A stretch of 51,373 nucleotides of DNA. Origin: Helochares maculicollis. Lineage: Eukaryota > Arthropoda > Insecta > Coleoptera > Hydrophilidae. Shown here piece after piece: positions 38,174 to 49,110 of this stretch. The stretch spans positions 1 to 51,373 of the forward strand of contig JAWQRO010000169.1 in assembly GCA_033557835.1 (NCBI GenBank), written 5' to 3'. A model generated the notes under the pieces. That model had not been told where the DNA came from and made no database searches. It saw only the letters and a list, made by a program, of their open reading frames with translations. The stretch's first letter is position 1. Every line of letters starts with the position of its first letter. The position numbers were made by a program, and so were the translations under genes.

Positions 38174-38347
38174 CAAAACTTTGCAAAACCGTCTTTCTAT
38201 GTCATGCGGGTCAGGCATGGGTTGCTTCGATTTAACCCTTATGCTTGATTGTCTGGCATGTTGTTTCGAGTTTATGATACTTTCCGCCCTTTCAGGGGCC
38301 GCCGATGGTTGAGGCGGTCCCTCTTCTTTAGACGATGTTAATCCCAT
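38174..38347 (-). CDS. Frl: FRL/FMNL formin, coding exon 1
   Basis: The first coding exon starts with ATG at 38347-38345 and ends in GTGAGT at 38173, 58 codons, phase 0. It begins MGLTSSKEEG, with Gly2 and Ser at position 6, the pattern for N-myristoylation known in FMNL formins and expected to place the protein at membranes. A low-complexity linker follows, then KSKQPMPDPHDIERRFCKVL, which matches the conserved QPMP...ELExRF.x.L start of the FMNL GTPase-binding region. It continues in frame with 27522-27605 across a 10,568-bp intron. The promoter and 5' UTR should lie in 38348-38650. Confidence 0.87.
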
Positions 38348-39099
38348 GTTGAAATTTCGTGGGTGTTTCACAGCACACTTCAACAAACACTTATTGTATA
38401 AACATAAAATCCACTTGCACTTTTGTCAGTTCTAACATAGCGAAAACAAAATGCGGTGCGAGCAACAGGTTATTTGGTATCAACTACCCACGCGTGAGTT
38501 CATTTTCTCTAAAATTAAACGAACCAACGTGCCAAACTATCATACGAATACAAAATAGTAAAGTTCTTTGAACAAGTTTATAAGTTTCTGCGGCTGCGCG
38601 TTTTCTTCTCATCGTTTTATATTTACATTGAGAGGCGGCACCTATCTTTATATATTAAAACTATAGGTTCTATGTTAGAAATCTGCTACCTGAAAAACAG
38701 ATAACAAATGAAACGGAGTGCAAATTTTTTGCAAAGTATATGGCAGATGATGACTTGGGAATCATGTTATAATGATGCATAAGGCAAACTTGTTTATACC
38801 AAAAGCAACTAAATTAAGATTGCACGCCTTTATTAACATGCATTGAATTATAAGTTCGAATGCCCTATTAATGTCTGGCCATATCTCTGATAAATGAAAA
38901 GTAAAAAAAATATCATGCTACCAAAATTATGTTGTCATTAAGCTAAACTTAGAACAATTAGAGCCCAATGAAACAGCTGAAGATACATAATACAATACAG
39001 CATAACAACAGTAGACTAAGTTACAGTAGAACACTTTAAAAACTAAGAGAAGAATCAGTAAATAAGCTTAATAAAAACAAACCGAATACGACAAGTGCC
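38348..39099. other. Presumed formin promoter/5' UTR and flank
   Basis: Non-coding. Position suggests that 38348-38650 carries the 5' UTR and promoter of the minus-strand formin; no TATA box or initiator could be assigned with confidence. Confidence 0.35.
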
Positions 39100-40025
39100 T
39101 AAAGAATGACTAACATCGGTCTTTTAGTCTATTCCAAAGAAATCAAAGACACTAATGGGAGGAATGCTGTTCAACAAGTCTCATGAGTCGGAGAGCAAAA
39201 ATCTTTATGCGAATCATATTAAAACAAACTTACTGTCTCAGTAGATAGTACGAGCCTCGAAATATACTAGCACCAGAAAATAATGTCTCTACCTTTAACA
39301 GCATAAACTGTATTGAAACCTAGAGATCAATATGTATACTTGGTGGATTACAAAGAAAATTTGATCTCATACAGCACAATAAATAAATTAAAGTAGTTGT
39401 TAAAGTTGGCTTACATTTTAAGGATATCATTGTCAAGGATGTATCCATATTGACTCAGGTAATAACAAAAACATTAATATAGAAAAACAAGTATGACTAC
39501 GGCACATGCTTTCGTCCACATTATTTAACATGTGGACAAAACACATATTTAAAACATTTATACAGTGCAGAAGTCAAAATGTACTAAGACTTAATAATAT
39601 TTGTTACGATGACAATATAATAGTAAAAATGAAGAACTGCTTCAGATATTGATGAAAGCACAGTCTGATGCCAGAACAAATGTGTCTGATGAAGTAAATA
39701 CAAAATTTCAATATTCTACAAGAATCAAATTGCATCTACAACTCATATTCAAATATCTGGAATCATATTCAGTTAAAAATACTTAAATGCCACCCAAATG
39801 CATCAACTGGAAAAATGGATGTACTGCAGAGTATTGGCCATATGCTAAATACTAAGCAGAACAAATGATTTAGAGAACATGAATATACCATTATAGCTAG
39901 TGAGCACCTTAAATATGAAAAAAATTACATATAATGCTATATATTGATTATGAAGAATTAAAATTGATAATAGAAGAAATAGAGGGAAACCACAGCAAAA
40001 AAGGATGAAAGGAACTCGTGAAATT
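39100..40025 (+). pseudogene. Highly decayed LINE reverse transcriptase relic
   Basis: Plus-strand frames recall a non-LTR reverse transcriptase in order: VKVGLHFKDIIVKDVSIL (about 39395-39450, position of the IKRGLRQGD-type block), LNNICYDDNIIV (about 39590-39625, the YADD block reading YDDN), LLQILMKAQSDAR with DEVNTKFQ just after, LEKWMYCRVL (about 39807-39836, the LExWxxRRxL block) and KLIIEEIEG plus a basic tail (about 39960-40010). All are interrupted by stops. It lies between the formin and the 3' end of CDK11, antisense to both. Confidence 0.6.
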
Positions 40026-40077
40026 AATATATTATGTACATTAAGAATACTACATACATATAATAATCAGTGTATCA

Positions 40078-43000
40078 TTAAAACCTAAGATTAAATCCTC
40101 CTCCCATTTGAAGTCTACGAATGTCTTGCGCTGAAACACCAATCCGAAAGCCTATACCTTCATCATCACCATCGCCCTGAAAGAAAGAAAGTAAATAATT
40201 AGAACCACGAAAGGATTAACGCAGAAAATAGAATAGAAAATTCATTTGTTGCAGTAAACCATCAATTTAAAAGTGCCAGACTTGAATTTGCCTTTGTAAA
40301 TATTTTTCACAATAATTTATATTTCTGCTTTTCTTACTGGATTTACTTCTTACCAAACAGCAGAAAAGTTTCTTTTACCAATAATCTTTCAGCCGTATAT
40401 ATTTTAACTGTTCACCAGGAACGTAAGCCTGTAAAGAAAAGAACTGTTAAGAAACGTAATTATCATTTCAAATTGAGCTAGATATCTGCAAACTGTTAAT
40501 GTTAGTATCTAATTTATTGATACATGCACATGCAGCGAATAATATGGAAATAGCTTAAAAAGTGTTGAGGCTATCCTTATACAAAGGGAACTTCCTGCAA
40601 TTCTACCATTTTTTCCTGCGTATTAACATCTGAAAATTGATAAGTGAATCAAGTTTAAGCTGGTTTGGATCACTTAATGGCGGATGTCAAAGCATACATC
40701 AACTCCAAGAACTATGACATCTAAGCTTGTGTAATCGGCTGTCTAAATGGGAAACATTTATTGAAGTAAATAATGACTATGCTCTAGAATGACCATTTAA
40801 AAATGTTATTGTTTATTCTGTTCCATAACGAATATTGTTTAAAAAACTCCATAACAGTTATGTATTAACCTATTAGGTAAAGTAAACAGTAATCAAAAAT
40901 CACAAGGAGGTGTAATAAAGAAATTATTAACTGAGATAGCCACCGGGTGGAGATATTAGTTGCCCATATGTAAATTAATGATTAGTTGCAGAAGTATAAA
41001 ATTCATCTTGTTGGCTGTCTAAACACGAAGCAGAACCAGGCTATATTACAAAAATAATCATTGGGATTAGTGATAGCGAATTTTTTGTCCTAATTATATA
41101 TACTATTATAACGAATCTGTGCTAAATACAAGAATACACTAAATTGAAGAAATAGATACCAAACTCTTTAAAAGTAGAAAAACCTGACTGTGCAAACAGC
41201 TTTATGATTATTTTTCAAAATGATTATCTATGTTCATATATAAACAAGATGATGGAATAACAATGGGCTTTTAGACAACCATAATCTAGCAATGAAAATC
41301 AATTTATTAATGACTTCTTTTGGGACCATTGCCCATAATGTTATGTGTATATGTATCTGTGAATTTATTTTTGCTTGTTTTGCCCGGTTGAGAATAGAAT
41401 CTCTGTCATCTGTATGACAGGCAGTGATACTAACTACTACACTACCCAACTCGGTTATGAAAATCAATTTTGTACTTTTTAACGGAAATATTTTCTCTGA
41501 AGACTTCAATTTCAACGCTACCACTATGGCTCTCAATGATGCTGTAACAGTTTTAACGTTTCTATATTTATTAGTTCTAGTTGCAAAAAATTAAAACCGA
41601 GTAGAAGAACAAATTGTAAGATATGACGAAGGTTAAATTGTAGAAAGCCATGTCCACCCATACATTTTCTTGTACTCTTAGTGTCTTATATTTGCATTAG
41701 GTGCACAACATTACTTCTACTGTTTTACAATAGATGATTTAATGGTAAGTGTTGATTTTAATAAGCAAATTTAAACGTTATTACAATAAAGCTTGAGAAT
41801 TTGTGTACATAAACGCACCAAAACATTAGACAATTTATATCCCCCTCTTAAAGTTAGTATCTCAATTAAAAATGTCAGTTTATGAGTCAAATTTTCATTA
41901 TTTGCACAAAGTTTTATTTTTCTGCTACAGTATGAACAAATCAGCTTCTGAGGCTCATCGAATGTTCTCAAATACTTATGGTAAGTTCACCATCATACAA
42001 AAAAAATTGTCTTGAGTAGTTACAACACTTCAAGAAAGGCGATTTAAGATATTAAAGTCTGGCATGGCAATGGAAGAGTGGATTAGAGAGACAGAATTAC
42101 GGAAGTCCTATCCCATCCGCCATAATCTCCAGACATTGCTTCCTCAGACTACCATGTGTTTAAATCAATGGCACATGACCTGATTGACAATCACTTATGC
42201 ATTTTTAATGCATGGGATTTGAATGCTGCCTGAAAGATTGGAGTAAATAGTGCCCAGCAATAGACAATATTTGGAATTGTAAATGTATATAACTGTTTTT
42301 TTACAAAAAAGCCTTGGATGTGATTGAAAAAAGGCAGAAACACTTAATAATTAAGCATTTTCTTGCTTCAATTGATATGTTTGGTGATATAGTTTGAGCT
42401 GTATAAATCAGCAAAGCATGTTTAATTTATTTAAATTAAAGACAAAAGTTCATCCAGGCTCAAAACATGAAAAATTTCCCATTAATTTTTCCCAGCTATT
42501 TTAGAGCAAGTCATAATTATAAGATAGAGATTGATTGGGCAAAGCTGTGATTGACGCAACCATTGTTTTCATCAAAGTTGATACTTGTTTTCGACTGATG
42601 AATATGTTATATTCAATATCAATATAAACTTGATTTGCCATCGTAATTAAGAAATCTTTGAGTTAGTATAAAAAAGACATGGTTTAATATTTGATTTGAT
42701 ATATGTTAAAGGTTTCGTTGAGTCCTTAAAGTGAAGTTATTTCACCGCTTTTGTCTCCCTTTTTGTCTAAAAATTATGAAATGTATGTATGCAAGCTGTT
42801 CTGTCTGAGAGCAACTTCACAATGAATCTGGGGCATATGATAGTCTAACAGTAAAAAAAATATATTCAGCTGTATAGACATCAAAAGAAAAATGCTTAGC
42901 AGCATCATTAACAATAATATATTGGATGAAATTCAAAATAAAATCATATATTAACTAAACATAACAATAGCGTAGCTGAGAGCAATAACTAGTCATTTAT

Positions 43001-46000
43001 AAATTGAAGGTTTACTGACATCTCTTGAAATTTCTTATATTGTACATAATATAATCTGCAACAATTTCCATAATCCGTCAGCAATAAAATTTTGTAATGA
43101 AATAATCCTGTTTTAAAATATCAACCTAAACTGTATTAAGCAAAAAAAAAATGTATTTACCAGTTGTTTATACTCTCCACCACCAGAGGGAGGTTTAGGG
43201 CTAGCAGCAAGAGCTCTTCTGTGTCCCAATTCGCTTTTAGCAGGCCATGTAGGAAACATAGCAGGATCAATCGGAAGCGGTACCTACACAATAACAAATA
43301 AAACAAAATAAAAATGTGTAAAAAAAAAGTCATGAATAGCAACATACCTCATTAAAATACTGATGTTTAAGAGCTTCCTCAGCCGTAATTCGTTTGGCCG
43401 GATCATATGTTAAGAATCCCTTCAGCAGTGAAAGTCCAACTTCAGTCAACATCTCAAAACGAGCCCTTAAATTTGACACTGGATATTCAGTGAATTTCAT
43501 CTTTTGTACAGCGGGTAGCTTATTAAACCCAGTCCAGATTTTCTCATTTGGCGTTCCTAAATCTTTGAAAACCCTATTTAACTGGTCTACTTCTGATTTG
43601 CCAGGGAAAAGAGCATTCATCAATAATAATTCAGCAAAGATACATCCTACTGACCACATATCAATAGGTGTTGAATATTCCTTTGTGCAGAGAAGCAACT
43701 CAGGAGCTCTATACCACAGAGTAACAACAATTGGTGTGTATGCCTTCAAAGGTGATCCATATTCTCGTGCCAGCCCGAAATCGCCAACTTTCAAAATCCC
43801 TTTATGTGATAGGAGCAAATTAGAAGTCTTTAAATCCCTATGCAGGATCCAATTGTCATGTAAATGGGCTACTGCCTTTAGCAGTTGTTTAAGTAAGCAT
43901 TTAATTTCACTTGGAGTAAAATTTTGCTTCTTATGCCGCATAGTTTCCATTAATGACTTAAGATCATGCTCGACATAATCCATAACTATAAAAATTTTAT
44001 CCATATTACTCCCAACAACAATTTCTCGGACTGTGACAATATTTGGGTGTTGTCCTTTGAGTAAAGTATTGATTTCTCGCAACGAAGTAATCGGAAACCC
44101 TTCTTTTTCTTTCTCCATTTTTAGACGTTTTAGTGCAACAATTTCGGTAGTTCTTTTGTCTCTTGCTCTATAAACAACGCCGTAAGTACCTTCTTCTATG
44201 CGATTCAAACACTGGAACTCTTCAACTGATCTGCATCCTTGAATTGCTGGATAATATGGTGGTAAATCTGGATCAATTTTTGGTGGTTCTTCTTCTTTAA
44301 CTACTGGCTCTTTTTCCTTGTCATTTCCATTACTTTTAGGTGATGCTGAGTGAGATCGAGACCTTTCACTGCTGACGCTACCAGAATGTGAATGTTGAGA
44401 ACGTGATCTAGATCTAGATCTTGACCGGGATCTTGATTGTGATCTAGACCTAGATCGAGTGGAACGAGACTCTGATTTTCTATCAGAATCAGCAGACACC
44501 TCTCTACTTTCTCGGCTAGAGCTTCTGCTGCGTTGTGAATGTTCACTCCTTTCCACATCACTGACATCGCTGTGATCACTCCTTTCTGGAAGTTCCTCAA
44601 CACATTCAGTCTCCATTTCTTCTTCCGAATTATCAGAAACCATTACAACATTTTGTTCTTGCTCAATTTTCAAGCGTTTTAGAGACTCAGCCTCCACTTC
44701 TTCCTCCAGTTTCCGTTTTGCTTTTTCTAAATGTCGTCTTTCTCTTTCAAGGCGAGAGTGTTCTTTTTGCCTAGCCATTTCCCGTTCTGCCTCCAATAAT
44801 TTTTCTCGCCGTAACTCCTGTTCCACTCTTTCTTCCTCTGTTAACTTATCATCTTCTTTGATATGCTTTTCTTCTTTTTTATGCCTTTTATCATCACTAG
44901 TAGTCATATTAATCATTTCCTTAACATAAGCACCTGCTTCGCCAGAAAAAGCAGAGCTAGCATCTTCTGCTTCTTTATATCTACGTTCCCTATGAGATTC
45001 CCTCTCATGCCGGTACTCATCTCCTTTTATATGACGTTTACTAAGCAACCGCTCCCTTAAATCCTGCAATGTTTTATCACCAGAAGATTTCTCTCTTCTC
45101 TCTTCTTCATATTTGTCCCTTCTATGTTTTTCTGACTCACGATTACCACCAGAATATCGCACTTCCCGCATTTCCCGTTCCTTTTTTTTGTTTTCTTCGT
45201 ACTTGCGAGAATCAGAATGTCGGCTTCTGTACTCCCTTTCCTTGATGTACTGCACTTCATATGCCGAATGCTCTTTGTAGTAGCGCTCCTTTTCTCTTTG
45301 GTAGTGTTCTCGATCTTTTGTCGAAGAGCGCATTTGCTTTTCTCTAGAATTGAAGGTGCACTATTATTCTAATGAAATTATCGTGCTGCATAAAATTATA
45401 TTTATTCAATGATATATAGGATGTGAAGTGCTAGTTTCTAATTAAATTATTGAGATAATGTAGATCATATTACTATTGTCTAAATAATCTGCTTGCAACA
45501 AGTTAAAATCACGTAGATGAATAGGTCAAGTTTAGTAGAATAATTTAAGTGTCATCAAATTGACTTTTGAGCAAATTTTTTTTGTGGAGAAGCCAGAGAC
45601 AGATTGTTCACAATAGTATACAGTATGTTTTATACGGGCCTACACGAATGTTAATTTAATCAAATGAATGGGCGCTGGGCACTCTGGATGTTGATAAAAG
45701 TTTTAGTACAAGGAAGTATTGAAAGTAAAGAAGAAATACTGCTTGCTTGCATGTTTGAATTTGTACATATCAAAGATATGTGAAAACATTCAATGGATGT
45801 TTGGTATATAAGAACTGGCTATTGCTTTATAAGTAAACACTACATCTCTATTTATGACATAGCTTGCATTTTATTATATTGTGTTTGTATGGTGTTCATA
45901 AATCACTTTCGAAGTTACATACCTATGATGCTTTGATCGATGCGAATGGCTACGTTCCTCTCTATGCCTATCAGATGACCTCTTATGATGCATTTTATTC

Positions 46001-46245
46001 TCTTCGCGTTTTTTATTACGGGACGACGAAGATATTTGGGCTTGTGGAGGCTTAATATCTAAAGAATCAATTGTTTCGCCCTCCTCGTCCGAAACACTGA
46101 AAATAGTAACAGTTTTAAAAATGTAAAATATATCTACAAGCACAACTAACCTAAATTTTACTGGTTCAGGCTTCGATTTTGGCTCTGGACTTTGTCTAAG
46201 TTCACCATCTTCACTTTGATCATCACCTGAGCCATTGTAAGACAT
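40078..46245 (-). CDS. Cdk11: Cyclin-dependent kinase 11 (PITSLRE kinase)
   Basis: Nuclear Ser/Thr kinase that with cyclin L acts in transcription and pre-mRNA splicing. Five coding exons, minus strand: 46245-46151, 46096-45923, 45343-43348, 43283-43161, 40176-40078 (stop TAA 40080-40078). All introns are GT-AG and phases agree: 2487 nt, 828 aa, normal for the family. The N-terminal 460 residues are charged and disordered, with long Lys/Arg/Glu stretches and an RS-repeat block (about residues 354-425). The kinase domain starts near 466: EEGTYGVVYRA (glycine loop), EGFPITSLRE (the family's cyclin-binding helix, 505-513), HRDLK (591-595), GDFGLA (610-615), TLWYRAPELLL. The last exon encodes a short acidic-to-glycine tail ending GGGFNLRF, like vertebrate CDK11. 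The start was taken at MSYNGSGDD; another in-frame Met lies six codons upstream. The last intron (2984 bp) holds a SINE and a mariner remnant. Confidence 0.95.
41306..41456 (-). mobile_element. tRNA-derived SINE flanked by perfect 14-bp target-site duplications
   Basis: The 151-bp insert is bounded by identical direct repeats ATGAAAATCAATTT at 41292-41305 and 41457-41470. On the minus strand it starts with a tRNA-like head (41456 to about 41382): an A box TAGTGTAGTAG that fits TRGYNNANNNG, an anticodon-loop-like CTGTCAT as in tRNA-Asp(GTC), a decayed B box GATTCTATTC in a GAGA/TCTC T-stem, and ends CCGAGTTG/CAACCGG that pair like an acceptor stem. A 75-bp unrelated tail follows. It lies in the last CDK11 intron in the same orientation as the gene. 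Confidence 0.85.
41802..42352 (+). mobile_element. Internally deleted mariner remnant, same family as the 8736-9988 copy
   Basis: From 41872 (ATG, MSVYESNFHYLHKVLFF) the sequence follows the start of the transposase at 8907, including NKSASEAHRMFSNTYG near 41935-41980. After a large deletion it shows PYPIRHNLQ-type remains of the pre-catalytic block (about 42110) and the C-terminal MLPERLE / SNRQYLEL block (about 42220-42280) of the same family. The 3' end near 42325-42352 (complement AAGTGTTTCTGCC) resembles that family's inverted repeat (AAGTTTCCGCC); the left end is uncertain. Length is about 550 bp, roughly MITE size. Confidence 0.7.
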
Positions 46246-46629
46246 TTTAGAACACTTTAGCACTTATTATAATTGAAAAATCATTCGAAATCATGTAAAC
46301 GATTGTTTAGTGTTTAACGAATGAATATTTTTAATTAGCTAGATAGACTTTGAGGTTAGGAGCAGGTTAGCCAACAGTTCCATTGCTGCCAAGTGCCACG
46401 CTTGATATTCTTCCCGGGACTTTTCCTTTTATCGAGTGGCTGAATGAGCACTCATTCCATTATTCTATAAAATACACACCCAACTGCAACAAGAAATAAT
46501 TTGAAATACGGAATTTTTTTTCGAGCTGAGAATAACTCTCAGAAAATAGTCACATACATCTGCTAAATGCTTAAAGCTGTTCAAAATGAGTCAATAGCCA
46601 ATTAAAATGGCTAAAATAATTCCTTTAAA
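46246..46629. other. Presumed CDK11 5' UTR and promoter
   Basis: Non-coding and immediately upstream of the CDK11 start. A moderately GC-rich piece at about 46350-46440 is the likeliest promoter core. No TATA box is evident, as is common for housekeeping genes. Confidence 0.4.
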
Positions 46630-47300
46630 TTTCTCAAAATGGTATACCACGAACTTTTAAGACAAAAATCTATTGAGAAACCTATCAAACATCTGATGAA
46701 CGAAATTCCAAACATCTCAAAAAGCAACATTGAAGAAGCCATAAACGAAATGAAAATGAACAAAGTAGTAGGTGAAGACGGAGAGTTGGTGGAATTGAAG
46801 TTTTAAAAAAATATCCGACAAATGACGAAAACTTAAACAATAAAACAATGCCAACTTCATCATACTGCATAGAAATAAGGCTAATTACAATTAACGGTTC
46901 ATTTATTGCCATTAAAAAAGGACATGGAAGGGAATACAGACAACCCACCTATATTTGATAAAAATACTTATTGAAAAGAATAATTCATCCTACCTTCCCC
47001 TACATCTCGTCTTAGTAGATTGCTAGAAGGTATTTGATAACAATAATGGTAGTGCAGTAGGCGAATTTGTAAAGGAAAACTAAGAACAAATATTTCATAC
47101 AGATATCACATAATTACAATAAAATATTGTAAAAGTACTCAATGCTGTGAAAGATGTGCATCAATCAAATTGTCTTGGATAGGTTTTTTATCACAAGTGA
47201 TTACCATGAAAGTAGCACTTTCCACTTTTCTTACTTCTGTCTTTTAGGAAGCATCAAAAACGTAATAGACGATTAGGTAAATTAGAGCAAGATGCAGGTC
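46630..47300 (+). pseudogene. LINE fragment upstream of the reverse transcriptase core
   Basis: The plus-strand frame near 46700-46805 reads NISKSNIEEAINEMKMNKVVG followed by EDGELVELKF, matching the (S)xxEIxxAIxxMKxxKAxGxDGxxxELLK segment that precedes the RT domain in non-LTR retrotransposons. About 100 bp on, IKKGHGREYRQPTYI (about 46910-46955) corresponds to the PIxKKGDxxDxxNYRPISL block. The rest is unreadable. It lies between CDK11 and the next gene, antisense to both. Confidence 0.6.
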
Positions 47301-47696
47301 TTGTTATCCAATCCACATAAAACTTGAAAGCAACTTTATATTGGAATATTTGCCAACTAAAGCAACACACTTTTCAATTTTCTTTATTAATATATAAGGG
47401 AAACACATAAGGGCAATAAAAAATCGTAATAATTTACAAAAATTTATTCATTTTTAAAATTCGAAGATATTGAAAAATTTATTTGTACCTTAATTTTCAG
47501 TTACAAAATACAACTTTGATGTATTATGACGAATTCACTAAAATGTCCCTGAGACTAAAGTAATTGTAGTTATGGCATTTTCCGCTGGGTTTTTGTACTT
47601 TGGAATAATTTACTTTTCTCTACACCATTAACCTCTCATCCTTTCTTTAGTCAATTGATATGTAAGCCTTGTCCTTCGATGTATAGCTGTTTGGAT

Positions 47697-48233
47697 TTAT
47701 GTTTCATTCTGCTGTTTACTATCTTCATTTGTAATGTTATATTTTCGTTCGAGTTCGGCCCATGGATTTTCGGTAAATGATGGATGAATGTACTTTTTTG
47801 GATCGAAATTCGGAAAATTCTTTTGACTATTTCTATATCCTCTACTTCCACGGTTTGAATACCCTTGCCATGTTTGATTGTGACTGTTCGGGCTATTGCT
47901 TTGGAAGCTTTTTCGTGGTGTGAATCCTCTATTGCCTTTGCCACGATTGTTATAGGAATGGCCTTGCCAACTTTGATTCCTACTTTGGACAGGACTTCCC
48001 TCAAATCCTGGCGTGAAATCTCCTCTAGGGCTACTAAAATTGCGGGGCTTAAACGAACTATGTGGTGATGTCCATTGTTTCTGAGACGGTGATTTCCATC
48101 GATTGTCCGGCGGTGTTGAATCACTACCAAATGCAATAAAGTCTAGGCATTCTTTTTTGCTAACAGGAGAGGAGGCGTCGTTGCCGAAATATGTGCTTCC
48201 GGGAGATGTTTTCGTTCCGAGATTTCTCTCCAT
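47697..48233 (-). CDS. MPLKIP/TTDN1-like protein
   Basis: Single-exon frame of 178 codons, start ATG at 48233, stop TAA 47699-47697. The product is basic and low-complexity, rich in Ser, Asn, Gly, Arg and Pro, with repeated NQSWQGHS / NQTWQGYS units and RG/RGG-type pieces, so probably disordered. Near the C-terminus, KKYIHPSFTENPWAELE corresponds to the only strongly conserved block of vertebrate MPLKIP (TTDN1; form Y-x-x-PSM-x-E-DPWA-x-LE), the protein mutated in non-photosensitive trichothiodystrophy and reported to bind PLK1. The same gene position, size and composition fit that family. The downstream poly(A) signal may be AATAAA near 47442-47447. It is head-to-tail with CDK11, about 1.45 kb apart. 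The family call rests mainly on the C-terminal motif. Confidence 0.72.
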   Translation of the reverse strand: MERNLGTKTSPGSTYFGNDASSPVSKKECLDFIAFGSDSTPPDNRWKSPSQKQWTSPHSSFKPRNFSSPRGDFTPGFEGSPVQSRNQSWQGHSYNNRGKGNRGFTPRKSFQSNSPNSHNQTWQGYSNRGSRGYRNSQKNFPNFDPKKYIHPSFTENPWAELERKYNITNEDSKQQNET

Positions 48234-49110
48234 TCTTGAAGTTCTTAACCTTAATTTTTATGATTGACTTTTTAACTAACAAATGTTACTTATTAATAAA
48301 CTTAATAAGTAGTTGTAGTATTAAACCAAGCACAAATACCAGTTTTATCCAAATTTAATATCTTTTTATCACTAATTTGCGCAATTAATAGATTGATAAC
48401 GCTAGCTGCGATCAGTTGAGATGTCGACAAACAACAACAATGTTACCGACTGAGCGCGCATGCTGTATGGTTGTTCGATGCGTCGATCCTTTTGTGGCGC
48501 CATCTACCATTTTTTACTGGAAGATTTTTTTTAAATATTTGCGAAAACAACAATTTTACTAAGTTAATCTGGGAAAACAGTGTGTTTTTAACCGATTATT
48601 TTCTTTTAGAGTTAAGTATGGAAATCTTTAAAAGAAAATAGCCTTAAAAATATTTCGACTAAATTGTTTAAATAAAAGTTGTTCACTTTTAATTAATGTA
48701 TCACGAAATAGTATTTACTGATTACTTATAATTGATTATGAAAAAAAAAAACACTTAACGCAAATTTTATAAAATAATTTCGGAAATTCATTGTTGAAAA
48801 ACAGTCAGATAATGTACCTTCGCATATTTAAAAATTTATATTGATTTGTGCCTCATTTGTGTACCTGCCAATCCTTTAAGAGTTTTGGTACTTCACAGGA
48901 TTGCTGTTCATATTTATTAACATTTTCAATAGGATTGAGTTTGCTTTTCCTATACTGTACGTGCCTAACTTTTGGTGCCCCTGTAGAATTAATTTAAAAT
49001 AAAATTGGAATTTTAATAATTAGGAAAATTTAGGTTTGCTGCATTAAAAGTATATTGGAAATAAAGGCATATATATTTACACAAAAAAGAACTAAAACAT
49101 TATTTTCTTC
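48234..49110. other. Presumed promoter of the MPLKIP-like gene and 3' flank of the dioxygenase gene
   Basis: Non-coding. A GC-richer piece at about 48405-48510 includes, on the minus strand, TAGATGGCGCCA (48494-48505), which looks like a CTCF-type insulator motif. The rest is AT-rich and should include the 3' UTR of the dioxygenase gene. Confidence 0.4.
48494..48507 (-). promoter_or_regulatory. CTCF-like motif
   Basis: The minus strand reads GGTAGATGGCGCCA, close to the insect CTCF core AGRTGGCGC with a preceding pyrimidine-A. It lies about 260 bp upstream of the MPLKIP-like start and between two differently regulated genes, a typical insulator position. A single motif match is weak evidence. 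Confidence 0.3.

Noticed and set aside
41382..41456. A functional tRNA-Asp gene
   Set aside because: The T-loop and acceptor are degraded, the B box is poor, and the sequence continues into a SINE tail with target-site duplications on both sides.
43394..43978. 194-codon plus-strand frame opposite CDK11
   Set aside because: Antisense shadow of the kinase domain exon.
47651..48136. Second minus-strand frame overlapping the MPLKIP-like gene
   Set aside because: It is a shifted-frame shadow; the other frame has the conserved C-terminal motif and the repeat composition.
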